A stretch of 64,000 nt of DNA from Bipolaris cookei. Its lineage: Eukaryota > Ascomycota > Dothideomycetes > Pleosporales > Pleosporaceae. The position numbers and the translations under genes are program-made. The notes below the pieces were generated by a model that saw only the letters and a list, made by a program, of their open reading frames with translations, was not told where the DNA came from and did not search any database. Where the stretch lies: positions 496,001 through 560,000 of the forward strand of contig NRSV01000011.1 in assembly GCA_002286855.1 (NCBI GenBank), in the 5' to 3' direction. Below, piece after piece: positions 1 to 10,667 of the stretch (position 1 is the stretch's first letter; every line of letters begins with the position of its first letter).

Positions 1-2385
1 TCTCGAGATGCGTTTGGCTTGATGCTATAGTTGAAGGCGTGCAGGGTGGCGGCAGCTTCAACGTAGGTGAAGTGGGTGGGGTTTGAGGGGTCGAACTTGG
101 TTGGATCAGGCGCACGCTTTGGACCTGACCAGAATGGCTGACCAGATCCAGTCTTGGAGTCCTTGGGGAAGTTGTAAAGCAACTGCGCGATCGCGTGGTT
201 GTAGTTCTTCTCGAACTGGTGGCGCGCCCAGATGATACAGTCATCAAAGGTCAGCGGCTTCTCAGTCACCAAGAAATCCCGGAGAGTCTCTAGGGTCTGT
301 TTCTCGTTTCCAGATTGCTTCAATGAAGCACCAAGATAATCGGGCTGCGTCAAGTACAAGTTGACAATCTCGGGACCTTTAACAAATAGCGAATCGAACG
401 ACTCTCGCGCCCACGCAATCGTATGCTCGATTCGGTTAGGGAAACTCCTCAATGTGCACATGGGGAATGACTTCTCCGGTGGGTCCTGTGATGAAGAGTA
501 GGACTCGGTGATGAATGGCAGAACAACCTGCGTGTTGCCCTTGGTACCCAGAGTGCCGCTGTCGAGCAGAGGTTTGCGGAAGAAGACGCATCGTCGGTCG
601 ACATATGTGCGCGCTTCCACGTTGTCGAGCGCATTCGTCACGCCGTCTAGCGAATTCCAGAAATCCTCATTGAAGATGTGCTCGGTTTCGGGGCCAACCT
701 TGTCTTGCAGAGTGACAATCTTTCCCTTGAGATCTGGGTTCATGGCCTGTACTGCTTTTGCAGCAGCATCGCTCTTTAGCTTGCCGACGTCTGCAGGTCG
801 GAACAAGAACTGGCGGTTTAGATTGCTCTTCTCAATCTGGTCGTTGTCGGTTACAGTAATCTTGCCCTCGGGACCAGTAGCTAGACCCATCATAGCCCAG
901 TTCTTGAGCATTTCACAACCAATGGCGCCCGCACCGACCAGGAACTGCTTGACATTGCTGAGCTTTTTCTGATATTCCTGACCCAGTACCGCAATCTGAC
1001 CGTCATATCGCGAACCAATCGGAGCGCACTGCTCCTCAGAACGGGTTGTGGAGGTAGGGAGCGACTCCAGCGAATCGAAGTAGAGGAACTGCACAATGGG
1101 GTGGAACTTTCCAGACACAGACTTCAATACTTCCTGGGCAGCCATTCCACCGAAGAAGGCAGCTACAGGGCTGAGGTCACCACGAGCTTGGTAACTAAGT
1201 TCCTTGATGAGCTTCTCGTCCAGCTCGACCTTCTCTTCGCCTTCCCCTGCAATCTCTTGCGCAATCTTGAACAGCTCCGTCGCATCAGCCTCATGGTGAG
1301 GGCGTGGGAGTTCGCCTTTGTGAAGATTTGCAAACTTGTGGAGGGCTTGTATGCCAATGTGCAGTTGTTGCGGTCGGTCAAACTTTGCAAAATCGGAAAT
1401 GAGAAGCTCGGGCTTCTTCAGCTGCTTGCTGAATGGCTCAAAGTTGAGAATCTTGGGCATCTTGACCTGGATGAACTGGCCTCCCCTCTTGTACTCTCCC
1501 AGCCCTGACACGTCGCCGATCGAGAAGGTATAAGGTCCCTTGACCTCAATCTTGCGAGGCGCGCAGCCGTTCAGAGCCTCCATTCCCTCAACCTCGGAAA
1601 AGGTGACCCAATCGCCATCTTCAAGGCCATGCCTTGTCTCGTCCAATGCCGATACAATACCCTCCTCATCAATGCCAGCAATAATACCATTAGTAACGTT
1701 CTCGCCAGTGGGATCGCCGACAGTGAAGTTCTTTCCGAAATCGGTGAAGATGGTACCGAACAGACCAAACGTATCTGTGATAACAATGTAGATGCCGTTG
1801 TCATGGCAGTAGTCGGCGATCTTGATCTGGTCATCTAGCGGGGTGTCGGTAAGCACTACAACCTGGAACTGCTTCAACTGCGATAGATCTGACGTCAGGT
1901 CTTTCCCGCTGAACTCCTGGACGGGTGTGTATGGGTTTAGTTCGGAAACGCGGGGCACGGTGACCGAGGCGCGCGGCTTTCCTACGTCGTTGGGGGTAAG
2001 GAAGAATTGTGAAGATAGATCGGCGAGAGCGGCGGGCTTGGGATCGTAAAGCGTCAGCGATTTGACTCCGGCAAGAGCAATGTTCTTCGCAATCTCTACA
2101 CCAAGGCCTCGCAGACCAGCGACAAGGACATTGGACGAGCCCATGCGTTTCATGGCCTCGTGGCCTAGCACGTACAGCTGTCTGCTGTATAGGGACTCGT
2201 CGATGTCGCCATTGTTTCCAGAGGCTTCCTTGAGCTGCTCAACGGCGGTGGCGGGACTATCTACTTGCATCTTTTCCTGCTCGTTGTTAGCTTTCGATCA
2301 AGCGTGTTTCGAAGTGACGAAGCCGACAGCGGTTGAAGACGCGCGGGGTGTCCTGGTTCGAGGACGCAGGGAAGCTTACTGTCAT
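1..2385 (-). CDS. uba1: Ubiquitin-activating enzyme E1, 3' end cut by window edge
   Basis: E1 adenylates ubiquitin with ATP and carries it as a thioester for transfer to E2 enzymes. About 760 of an expected ~1020 residues are visible. The N-terminal half has the inactive adenylation repeat (GLRGLGVEIAKNIA, near residue 45). The second half has the active repeat (GAGAIGCEMLKNW, near 445, then NLNRQFLFR) and the catalytic cysteine in PMCTLRSFPN, near 607. The C-terminal ubiquitin-fold domain lies outside the window. The start was chosen at 2385: a 6-nt coding exon (ATGACA, 2380-2385) is followed by a GTAAGC donor and an intron at 2277-2379 with a CTAAC branch point, giving MTEKMQVDSP. A second ATG at 2270 would also start the same frame without the mini-exon. 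No other intron was needed. Family assignment is very secure; the start choice is inference. Confidence 0.95.
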
Positions 2386-3324
2386 AGCCTTTTCTTTCTT
2401 GCTGGGACGAGCGTCCTCGTCTTTCTGTTGCCTCTTCCCCAGTTTGCCGACTGTTGAGAAGCTTAGCAGCTGTCCGGTGTGGCAATCGCGGGCGCCTTGA
2501 GTATCGCGGGGTAGTAAGCTATGTGGTGTTTTTGGTTGTGGGACGCAGACAAACTAGATCAACTGATTTGTCTTGTTGTTGAGTTGAATGGTGTTAACAG
2601 GAGGAAAGGGATCTGCTGGAGAAGCAGCAGGCGGCAATAGTTATTACGTGAGTACTTGTCACATCGAAGGTGCAAGAGCTCCACATTAGCGCCATCCCAC
2701 TTTGGTCTTGGCACATGCAATCATCAATCAGCCTGGTTTGCAATTCTAGCTTACTCCCGCAGTCGCTTCATTTACAATTAGCTTTTTCCGCCCCTGTACT
2801 TTTTCTTTCAAGTCAGTAGAGTCATACAGCTAGAACATGCTCCAAGATTCACCAAGGCCATAATCACGTCATCAAAATTAATTTTGTGAAGGAATTATTT
2901 TTCATAGTTCCACCCCATCATTGAGGGCTCATGTTTTCGTTCAATCCATGTACATATCTTCCGTATCCATAATCTCATATTCCTTGTGTCTCGTGCATAC
3001 GCATACTTCATTAAGCGGTTCAACGCCCATCTTCTCCATCGTCGTGTAACTGAAAAAGAAAAACGAAAAAGACATAACTTATCGCTATCACAGCGTAGTA
3101 AAAGCTCGCACGCTAAAACGCCTTTGCTCCCAAAAAAAACGCCAGTCGGTGAGGCTCTATGCAGGCGAGCCTGATAACCTTCGTTTTCTTATCAAAAGAT
3201 AAACCGGTAGTATGCTCATAAAACATTGCGTCTAGCGGACTAGACGACGAGAAAGGAAGAAAAAAAATATGTGACTTTGTACAGTTCAAGTATTCCTGCG
3301 GGAAATTTGAATAAAACGACGAGG
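2386..3324. other. Intergenic region upstream of uba1
   Basis: This is the shared space between the 5' end of the E1 gene and the 3' end of the next minus-strand gene. It is fairly A/T-rich, with A-runs near 3056-3140 and 3258-3270. The short open frames here have no domain, signal peptide or splice support, and I see no RNA gene. It presumably carries the E1 promoter on its left side and the terminator of the neighbouring gene on its right. Confidence 0.5.
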
Positions 3325-4481
3325 TTACCGCCTTGACGAGTGTCGTGTTCGGCGAGTGTGTCGGTCAGATGAGCTTGCGCTGCCTGGATGGTTGTTAGCA
3401 TATTACTCTAGAATTAATTTGTAGACACAATTGGTCACTTACTTGTACTCGTGTAGTCACTGTACATGTACGATGTTCCGCTGACAGTCGTACTCTTGTC
3501 GTCCGCCTTGTGGTCCTGGTGTCTCTTCAGACCCAGTGCAAGCGCCAGGCCACCAAGACCAGCTGCAATGCCGAGACCCTTCTTTGCGCCGCTGTGCTTC
3601 TCTGAGCCAGCGCGCGAGGGACGAGCAGGACGACCTGCGCCGTACCAGCGTCCGCCAGCTGCGCCTCCGCTGTGGTGGTGCTCTTCGATGTAGGTTTCCT
3701 CGTGGCTGTGCTTGCGCTTCTTGCCGAAACCAAAAATGGCGAGAAGAGTGTCGAAGAGGGCGCGGGCGCAGCAAAAAAGGCACAACAGAAGCAACAGCAA
3801 AACGCCTAGGATGACACCAATGACGATACCGGCAATGGCGCCGCCGCTGAGACCGTTGTCCTGACCCTCAGTCGGAACGAGGTCGTTGCCGGCTGCGCCA
3901 GTGGGAATTGGTGTCTGGAAGGGAACTGTCGCCGTTGGAGTGCCAGTGTAGGTGACTATAACAACGCCTGAGCCAGTGGGTCGTAGAGGAGCGGAGGGTG
4001 AAATACCTCCAGAACTTCCACCAGCAATCAGAGCGCATTGGCCGGCAGTGAGGCAGTAGAATCCCGAGTCACAGCAGGTGGAGCCGCATGGGTTTTGCGA
4101 GTCCTTGCAGGTCAGTGTCGCAGTCGCAGGGATGTAAGTGCTAAAGACTGAAGTCTTTGTGAGGAGTCCGACCGTCTCGACATAAGTGGTGGTGCGGTAC
4201 TCCCAGACACCTCCTGTTCCCTCTGGGCTGGCGTTGCCAGAGCCGCATTGCGCCTGGTTCTGCGCATCGGTGTAGCAGGTCGAGCCTGAAGGGCAGCATA
4301 GCCAGCCGTCGTAACCGCAGGGAACTCCATTGCAGGCTCGTCTTCCCACAGACTGCGACGAGTTGTGGTAATTTTCCAAGTCGTAAAAGTGGGCTGGTGG
4401 ATAAGGCTTTGCAAGGACGGCTGGAAGATATGCGAATGCAACCAGACCGAGCATGGCGGAAGGCGTAGTGAAGAGGTGCAT
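3325..4481 (-). CDS. Secreted-face cysteine-rich single-pass membrane protein
   Basis: The spliced product is 365 residues. The signal peptide is MHLFTTPSAMLGLVAFAYLP followed by AVLA. Two cysteine modules lie outside the membrane, CNGVPCGYDGWLCCPSGSTC near residue 48 and a second CGSTCCDSGFYC module near 125. A Ser/Thr/Pro-rich stretch follows, then one membrane helix (GAIAGIVIGVILGVLLLLLL) near 230, a Cys-rich juxtamembrane turn and a basic, His- and Gly-rich cytosolic tail. This layout resembles fungal wall-stress sensors, but no WSC domain is present. The ATG at 4481 was chosen over the longer upstream frame because it starts a clean signal peptide. A 59-nt intron (3384-3442, GTAAGT donor, CTAAC branch) near the 3' end replaces the unspliced last residue with a 19-residue Ser/Arg tail. 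Without splicing the protein stops at 3435. Confidence 0.75.
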
Positions 4482-5796
4482 CGTAGCGATCGACTGTACC
4501 AAACAGCCGGCAAAAGAGGCGGCGATTGGATAGAATTGGAGGGGATGCGTCTGCAGAAAGAAGAAGAGGAGCGACACGCTGCTGCTGGTGCTGCGGCGCG
4601 ATACTATATTCGCCGTCGCCTGTCGGGGCGGTGAATGCGTGGGTAGCTGCGGGGTCGGCCTGTTGGCTAGTGTGCTGTCCAGACCCGGACGACTAGGTGT
4701 ACGTACGATGACTGGCTTCCTGCAGATTGGATGGCCTGTCTCTTGCGAAAAAGAAACAAAAAGAAAGTCAGCAATGTTTTCAACAAAGCCAAAGTGCAGT
4801 GGTAGGGAGTATGTAATTGTGCAGGAGAAGGAAGCAGGCCGGGGCAAAGAAAAGGTACACTTGGAATATGCGTGAGGTTGGGAAGCCTGCGGGTCGGTGG
4901 CTGGTACTGGGGAGGTTGGGGAGGCTACTGCTGCCCAGAGTCGCAACACGGCCTGCGGTATGCGCTTGCGCGAATTCTTGGACACCTGCTGCTAGTCCTC
5001 TTTTGCGTCTATACGAGTTCCCGTAATCGTTGCTGTCGTGTCAAAAAGTGGGCGCGTTGTTTGAGGATATGCACTCTACAGTGTGTTGTAGGTATACTTG
5101 GACCTTCGTGTACCGCATAGACGCTCAGCCCCCCGGTCACCTAGCAACCAGAACACTGCATCGTGCCTCGAACCAGTCTGCGCACGTTTCCCAGCGCTTT
5201 TCTACTCCTACGTATCGTTCCGTCCCCCTGCAAATACCAATGTCTGTACACGGCAGCTGGACTTAAATTGGGCCTCAGTAATATCTGCGGGCCTTGGCAT
5301 CTGATATCATGACATTTTCGACGTGTTGCAGCCGGTGCAGGCCGGGTGCCATGGTTTGCAGTGGTTTGCAGCCGTTTGCCTTACTAGTCGCCAATCGTCT
5401 TTGCCTATCATGTTGCGCTCTCCCGCATCATCCGCATCATCCGCCGATTTGCACGTCACGATTCGAGAGCCTGTCTTTTAGCCCTGTTCCCCTGTCACAG
5501 CTGTCATCTCGTCATCTCAGGCATTATGCTATGCGTGTTACAGCCCACTTAATTCGACCATGGACCACGTTTTCGGGTTACTAACATCGATTTTCCACAT
5601 ACAAATACATACAGTATGTACATATGCAGCTGCTTTCCCCCATAAACCATGCATTCTAAACCCGGACACCAGCAAGTCACCTATACCATGATCTAACTCA
5701 TCCACCACCTTCACCCCAGAGTGTGCTTGGAGAAAAGTTTCCGATGGGCTTGCTTTGATTTTGCAAAGCGCGGCTTTTGGATCTTCAAGAAGCGCC
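4482..5796. other. Intergenic region
   Basis: These 1.3 kb lie between the 5' end of the cysteine-rich membrane protein gene and the 3' end of the next minus-strand gene. The open frames on the plus strand have no recognisable domain and read as low-complexity Arg/Ser/Cys text. The left part presumably holds the promoter and leader of the membrane protein gene. I see no RNA gene or repeat family. Confidence 0.45.
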
Positions 5797-6483
5797 TCAT
5801 TTCTTCACTCTGGAGCCGGTGCCGACATCGTTCTCCTGCCTCGTCAAGATCTTCCTAGGGTCCCAAACCCCTGCTCTACCACCCATGTCAACACTGACTG
5901 TCTTGGAACCCATCATCTCCCCACTGTCGCCGTTGCCAGTGTTATTTTCCTTTGTATTCTTGGGCCCAGTAGCCATCTTTGCGACTGGCAACGAGTTCAA
6001 AAGTCTCGTAGGACTGCTCTTGGTGCCACTGCCATCAGCGTTCCTTTTAGCCTTGAACTTTTTGCCTCCCGAGGTCTCAATCCACGGACCGCCCTCTTTC
6101 TTAGCCCTGATGTCATCTTCTTCTTTTTCTTGCTTCGCTCGCTGCTCTGCCTCTCGTTCTCTAGCCGCCTTCTCACGAGCCTCGCGTCGAACACGCTCCT
6201 CTTTTGCCCTCATTTCGGTAGCTACCTTCTCCTTGATCACATTCTCGCGAGCCTGGCGGGCCTTGGCGATGGCTTCTTGATCAGAACGGACCTGAGCCTC
6301 GATTTCGGCACGTGCTTCGGCTTTGATGCAGAGGTAGCATGGGAAGTGCGACGGACGGTACTGTTCGTCTTCCTTGATGTCAAAACAGACGATGTTGGAG
6401 AGGAACCCTGGACGGCACATCTCGATATAAGGACGATCTGAAGGGTGGCCGCACGTATGCATCTTCTTCCAGTAGAGACACAT
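5797..6483 (-). CDS. Small Cys/His-cluster protein with a long coiled coil
   Basis: This single-exon gene encodes 228 residues and I do not recognise a named family. The first ~55 residues hold a Cys/His set spaced as C2, H9, C11, H13, C22, C33 and a CYLC pair near 49-52, which could bind zinc. Residues ~55-135 are a highly charged Ala/Arg/Glu helix, almost certainly a coiled coil (KAEARAEIEAQVRSDQE onward). The C-terminal third is Lys/Gly-rich and probably disordered. The ATG at 6483 gives the conserved-looking MCLYWKKMHTCGHP opening. A run of 15 G (C on the sense strand) sits 16 nt upstream, in the presumed 5' leader. It could be a small scaffold or nucleic-acid-binding protein; that is a guess from composition only. 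Confidence 0.7.
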   Translation of the reverse strand: MCLYWKKMHTCGHPSDRPYIEMCRPGFLSNIVCFDIKEDEQYRPSHFPCYLCIKAEARAEIEAQVRSDQEAIAKARQARENVIKEKVATEMRAKEERVRREAREKAAREREAEQRAKQEKEEDDIRAKKEGGPWIETSGGKKFKAKRNADGSGTKSSPTRLLNSLPVAKMATGPKNTKENNTGNGDSGEMMGSKTVSVDMGGRAGVWDPRKILTRQENDVGTGSRVKK

Positions 6484-6498
6484 GTTGGTGAAGGGCTT

Positions 6499-6513
6499 GG
6501 GGGGGGGGGGGGG
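6499..6513. repeat. Homopolymer G15 tract
   Basis: Fifteen consecutive G residues on the plus strand, lying 16 nt upstream of the ATG of the minus-strand gene starting at 6483. It is therefore poly-C in that gene's presumed 5' leader. Runs this long are slippage-prone, and the exact count may also be a sequencing artefact. Confidence 0.9.
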
Positions 6514-6990
6514 TTCCTTAGTGAGCTGCTATGGAAAGTGCCCGATCGAAAACTGACAGTGTTAACACGAGTTGGTACAGCAATGGGTAGTCAAGATGTG
6601 AGAGTGAGACGGGATCTTAAGTGTCGCCGCTTCGGCGTTGAGTAAGTAAGGGTGGAGGAGGAAGTGAGAGCGCGCTTTCCTCAAAGCTGAGTGACTGGCA
6701 GCTGTGGTAATCACTGAGGTAAGTGAGAGTAGCATTTGAAACCAGGTCAAAAATGTGAAGAATGAAGGAGCACAACATCAAATGAAACTATAGAGGGTAT
6801 ATCCACCACACCAGACGGACCACAAGTGGGCCCATAGGTATCGCGCCAATCGAGATGCATAAGGGTATGCAAAACATTCCACGCACATCCTGATGTGCTC
6901 CATGCAGCACTCCGACATTGGAAGACGCCACCAAAACATACGATTGATAGATACATGACAAAACAGATGACGGAGCAAGCACAGCAGGGT
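6514..6990. other. Intergenic region
   Basis: This is the promoter side of the coiled-coil gene (left) and the 3' flank of the glutaredoxin gene (right). The short overlapping minus-strand frames at 6750-7055 are out of frame with the glutaredoxin and show no domain. Nothing else is recognisable. Confidence 0.45.
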
Positions 6991-7814
6991 TTACGCTGAC
7001 CTCCGTTGGCGCTTTGCTTGTGAACGTGCGCCGCGATGCTCGACCTCGGTGACACGGCTGCCGCCCATCTCCCGGACCTTTGTTACAAGGGCATCGGTCT
7101 CGTCAAGCTCCTGCATTTCGTCGCCGCCTCCAATACTCTTGCCCATGAGCAGTACGTTGGGAACTGTTCTGCGGCCAGTGGATTTGTGTAGGAACGCTTG
7201 TAGTTTCTCGCCCATGGGGTTGAGGTCCAGCTCGACGACATAGGGCTCAGGAACAATGTTGTATTTTTCAAGCAGGATGTGCTTTGCCTTCTTCGAATGG
7301 GGGCAGTAGGACTTTGAAAAGATGATCACTGTAAGAAGTTAGTAACTGCGTACACGGGTTGATGAATCTTGTACATACTCGGACTCTTTTTCAGGATCGC
7401 GTTGAGCTCCATCTCAACTTCATGGTCCTCGGGGGTCTCATGCTCCATCATGGCTGCCTGGTCGCGAGGCCTGCCGCCTTGTTGGGCAACACCCGGTACT
7501 CTGTCGCCATCCATCTTGACGCGGCCTGCTACACTCTTCTTGTCTGGGCCTTCAACACCGACCTTGACCTTTGCGTACTTGTCGTCGGCGTGCTTCTTGG
7601 CCTGGTCCTCAGCGGCCTTGAGGCGCGAGCCAACACTCTCTGCATCGCGCTGTTTCACGGCTTCTGCATACTCCTTCTCCTGCAGCGCCTGCTGGGTCTT
7701 TGTGAAGAAGTCGGACGATGTTGTCTGGCGGGTTCCTCTTGACACGTAGAAGAGCACAGTGATTGTGACGATGATGAGGATGACAGACAGCCTCATGCGA
7801 CGCTGTGACGGCAT
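6991..7814 (-). CDS. Membrane-anchored monothiol glutaredoxin (Grx6/Grx7 type)
   Basis: Two exons (7379-7814 and 6991-7328) join across a 50-nt intron (GTATGT donor, CTAAC branch, CAG acceptor) to give 257 residues. Residues ~7-25 form one membrane helix (LSVILIIVTITVLFYV), followed by a charged Ala/Lys/Glu stem. The glutaredoxin fold starts at residue ~146 with the active site SYCPHSK (Cys154), then the cis-Pro loop RTVPNVLL and the glutathione-binding GGGDEM. CPHS is monothiol because the second cysteine is Ser. Yeast Grx6 and Grx7 have this layout (N-terminal anchor, early secretory pathway) and handle glutathionylated thiols in the ER/Golgi. The intron falls exactly at the stem/domain junction and creates an ATG codon across the splice. 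Location is inferred by analogy. Confidence 0.88.
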
Positions 7815-9108
7815 GGTGGCGTAGATAACGTTACTCGTCTGGGTCGCGTGGTGTTTGTTGTGCGCCGTGGGATAGGTGAAGTGGTGCGCTTGCTATGCGG
7901 TGCGGAGACTATCGAATACCAATGGCTTGGTGTTATGTCGGATCTGGTAGGTGGGCCAGTGTGGGCGTGGTAGTATTGTCAGGATGAATGTGATGCCAGA
8001 GGTGGTGCTGCTGGGCGCCGTAGTAGCCAATGGGGAGGGGCCAGATGCGTGCTGTGCTAACAACAACAGGAACAATAGGCAGAAATATCAAATCGGGGTG
8101 CAATTGTGTGTGTGTGTGTGAGGAAAAGAAGCACACAATGAATGCGCTGTGGACACCGGCCGTATCTAAGCGGATGTAGTTGCAAGAGCGCGATGGCAGC
8201 TGTTTGGCACTGTATTTGGACCAATGCGGAGACGAGATGAGGTGGCCCTGGCCTCATCGATCCTTCCCTTTCCTGCCATCGCGCCATCTGCCTGCCCAAC
8301 CAACACCATGCTGTGCGACAGCGACGCTCCTGTCTGCGCCCCCAACGTGTGCGCAACCTCTGTCGTCCTTGTTTGAGACCCCAGGAAACACCAAAGCGCC
8401 TGGCGTAAGCACCGTAAGACGCCGAGTCTCGAGTGCAAAGCTTGCCGTATGTAATACGCATCTTCGTTGCGCTGTTAGCACCAGGCCATGCGACGGGAGT
8501 CTGGCAAACGCAACCCACGGTACCTCGGTCCGCAGTACGAAGTCGATCATCCACTGCGCTTTTCCCGCTTTTGCACCAACAGCCTAGGCCTTAGCCAGCC
8601 TGTCCCCTGACTAGCCGTGGCTACGGATCCGGCTATCCTGGCGGCTCGTGACAGCGCGTTTGGTTTGCAAAGACCAGAGCAGGGCAGAACAGGGCAGAGC
8701 AAATGCAACCAATGCCGTCAGTTGCCATGGTCCTTTCCCGCCGAAACTGCTATCGCGCCGCACATGTCTGCGAGCAGTCGACAGCACACCGGATCTTATA
8801 CTTGATGGAGTCCCTTGCTCTTGACTACATCCTCAACTGTCGAGAACGCGTCCGTTGTCTGCCGCTCCAGTCTTGCTCTTCCGACGCTCGAGCTGGAAAC
8901 ACCCCGCACTTGGTATCCACAAAATCGGTTGCTGTGCTATAACTAGACTAGCGCCCATCTAGTCCCATTACGTGCATTCCGCCATCCCGTGAGCATCACG
9001 ACGGTACTCCGATTCAGCTCAAGTCTATATAAATTCGCAACTTGCAGTTGATGCTGGCCATGCATACACTCGTCCAAGCTGTTTGCTTCTACACTCTCAT
9101 CCCTGACC
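7815..9108. other. Intergenic region, divergent promoters
   Basis: These 1.3 kb separate the divergently transcribed glutaredoxin (minus) and dioxygenase (plus) genes. A short TG microsatellite lies at 8107-8120. Long open frames on both strands at 8057-8587 overlap each other and read as Arg/Ser/Thr-rich text without domains, so I treat them as chance. Confidence 0.45.
9026..9033 (+). promoter_or_regulatory. TATA box of the dioxygenase gene
   Basis: TATATAAA lies 76 nt upstream of the ATG at 9109, a usual distance for a fungal RNA polymerase II core promoter with a short leader. The call is by motif and position only. Confidence 0.5.
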
Positions 9109-10160
9109 ATGGCTCCCACTCTTTCCTCAACTCCCATCTCCATTGTCCCCTCAGCATCCGAGATCAAGAATGGTGCACTCGGCCAGCGCAATCTTGAAAT
9201 CGCAATTCGGGCTCTTGCACGTGACGGTCTTGTCGTTTTGGAGGACATGGTCGACCATGCCGTCTTGGACTGTTTGAATGAGAAAATGGTCCAAGATGCA
9301 TATGAGCTGCAGGCGCGGAAGGATAGTCCCTTTAATTACAACAAGGGCAATATCCAGCAAGACCCGCCCATGACGCAAGAGTGGTTCAGCAACGAAATAT
9401 ACATCAGTAAGATTTCCCCCCGTTCAACTGTGCGGCTGCAAGACCAAACTCTTATGTCACCTCGTAGATCCAATTGTCACCCAGGTGACATCAACCAAAC
9501 TCGGACCCAGACCTTCTTTGCGATTCATGTCCGGCAACACAGCTCTGCCCCCTACTGAAACATCCCCACCCGCGTCCCAACCGACTCACAATGACGCAGA
9601 TTTCGACCATCCCTCTATCCCATTTGCTCTTGTCATTAACGTTCCCCTAGTCACCATGACTCCTGAGAATGGTTCTACTGAAATTTGGCTTGGTACCCAC
9701 AATGATACCACTATTGCCGATCAAGAAGGCGAACACGGTGACCGCGCTAGCGGCAGAATCAAGAAACATCTGCTGGATGCTCGTAGGGAAGTTAGGCCAC
9801 CCTCGCAACCAATCGTCAAGAAAGGCAGCATCATCATACGTGACTTGAGACTCTGGCACGGAGGAAAGCCCAATCTTACTACCCATCCCAGAGTAATGCT
9901 CGCTATGAGTAAGTTTCCTGCTTATATGCAACATGTTGTCAGTCTCACTATTTTTAGTACATTTCGCACCGTGGTACCGCAACTCCATGCAAGTGGAGTT
10001 TGCCGAAGAGCTTGCCGAACGACTCTTGCCCGAGAAGACAGGTCTGGATATCGCTGCACAATACATTCCCAGCGACCAGTTGCTCAAGAATTACTTGAAC
10101 AGATCGTACGGGAATGCATATGATTTTGACCAATCCGATAAGGTTGAAGGGATCTTTTAG
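9109..10160 (+). CDS. Phytanoyl-CoA dioxygenase (PhyH)-family Fe(II)/2-oxoglutarate oxygenase
   Basis: Three exons (9109-9406, 9468-9908, 9958-10160) give 313 residues. The metal triad of the family is visible: HND (HxD) near residue 140 and a distal His in LWHGGKPN near 230. The 2-oxoglutarate-binding Arg follows in HPRVMLAM near 241. Enzymes of this family hydroxylate, desaturate or cyclise small molecules in the cytosol or peroxisome, using O2 and 2-oxoglutarate. No transmembrane segment, and no clear peroxisomal tripeptide at the C-terminus (ends GIF). Both introns have GTAAG donors and split codons in phase 1, and the frame closes at each. The gene opens an oxidoreductase-rich stretch that runs to 24.4 kb. 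The substrate cannot be told from sequence; fungal relatives occur in both primary and secondary metabolism. Confidence 0.88.
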
Positions 10161-10667
10161 GCTAAAGCATCCAACTGCTGGTTCCGATGCGAGGGTTTCG
10201 CAGCGTGGTGTTCAAGGTCAGCATATGACATACAACATGATGGTTTCATCTCTCGGTAAAAAGACCTTCAGCTCCGTTTCAAATACATCATGTTTCAATA
10301 CTGCACCTCGTCATATCACTTCAGTTATTCCCGCCCGACTAGACGATTGAAGAAGTATGTCAGCACCTTCGCCAAGGCTTGGTATTGGCGTAGGAACGAC
10401 ATTGAATTATTATTGGTGGAGTGACTTACGCTCGTCGCTCAGTAAGCCGCCAAAGGCGTGTCAGCGGATACAGAGCAGTCACTGCCTTGGCGGTGCTAGA
10501 AGAGCATCATAATCAGCATTAGCATCAGCATGCTTGGGCGAGGTGTCTTCTTTCTCTTCACGGTTAGCCCTACTCTCAATGTGACGCCTCTCTCTGCACC
10601 TAGTGCTAGGCTACGCCGACTAATCTAACGTTTGTTTTACTACTCCAATACCCCTCACGTTTACAGC
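10161..10667. other. Intergenic region
   Basis: The 3' flank of the dioxygenase gene and the promoter of the next plus-strand gene. A short imperfect AGCATCA/GCATTAGCATC run lies near 10505-10532. No gene is supported here. Confidence 0.45.

Noticed and set aside
4482..4985. Longer 516-residue reading of the cysteine-rich membrane protein
   Set aside because: The extra 168 residues are low complexity and would bury the clean signal peptide that starts at 4481.
8057..8587. Overlapping 135- and 165-residue frames on both strands
   Set aside because: No domain, no conserved pattern and mutual overlap; composition bias explains them.
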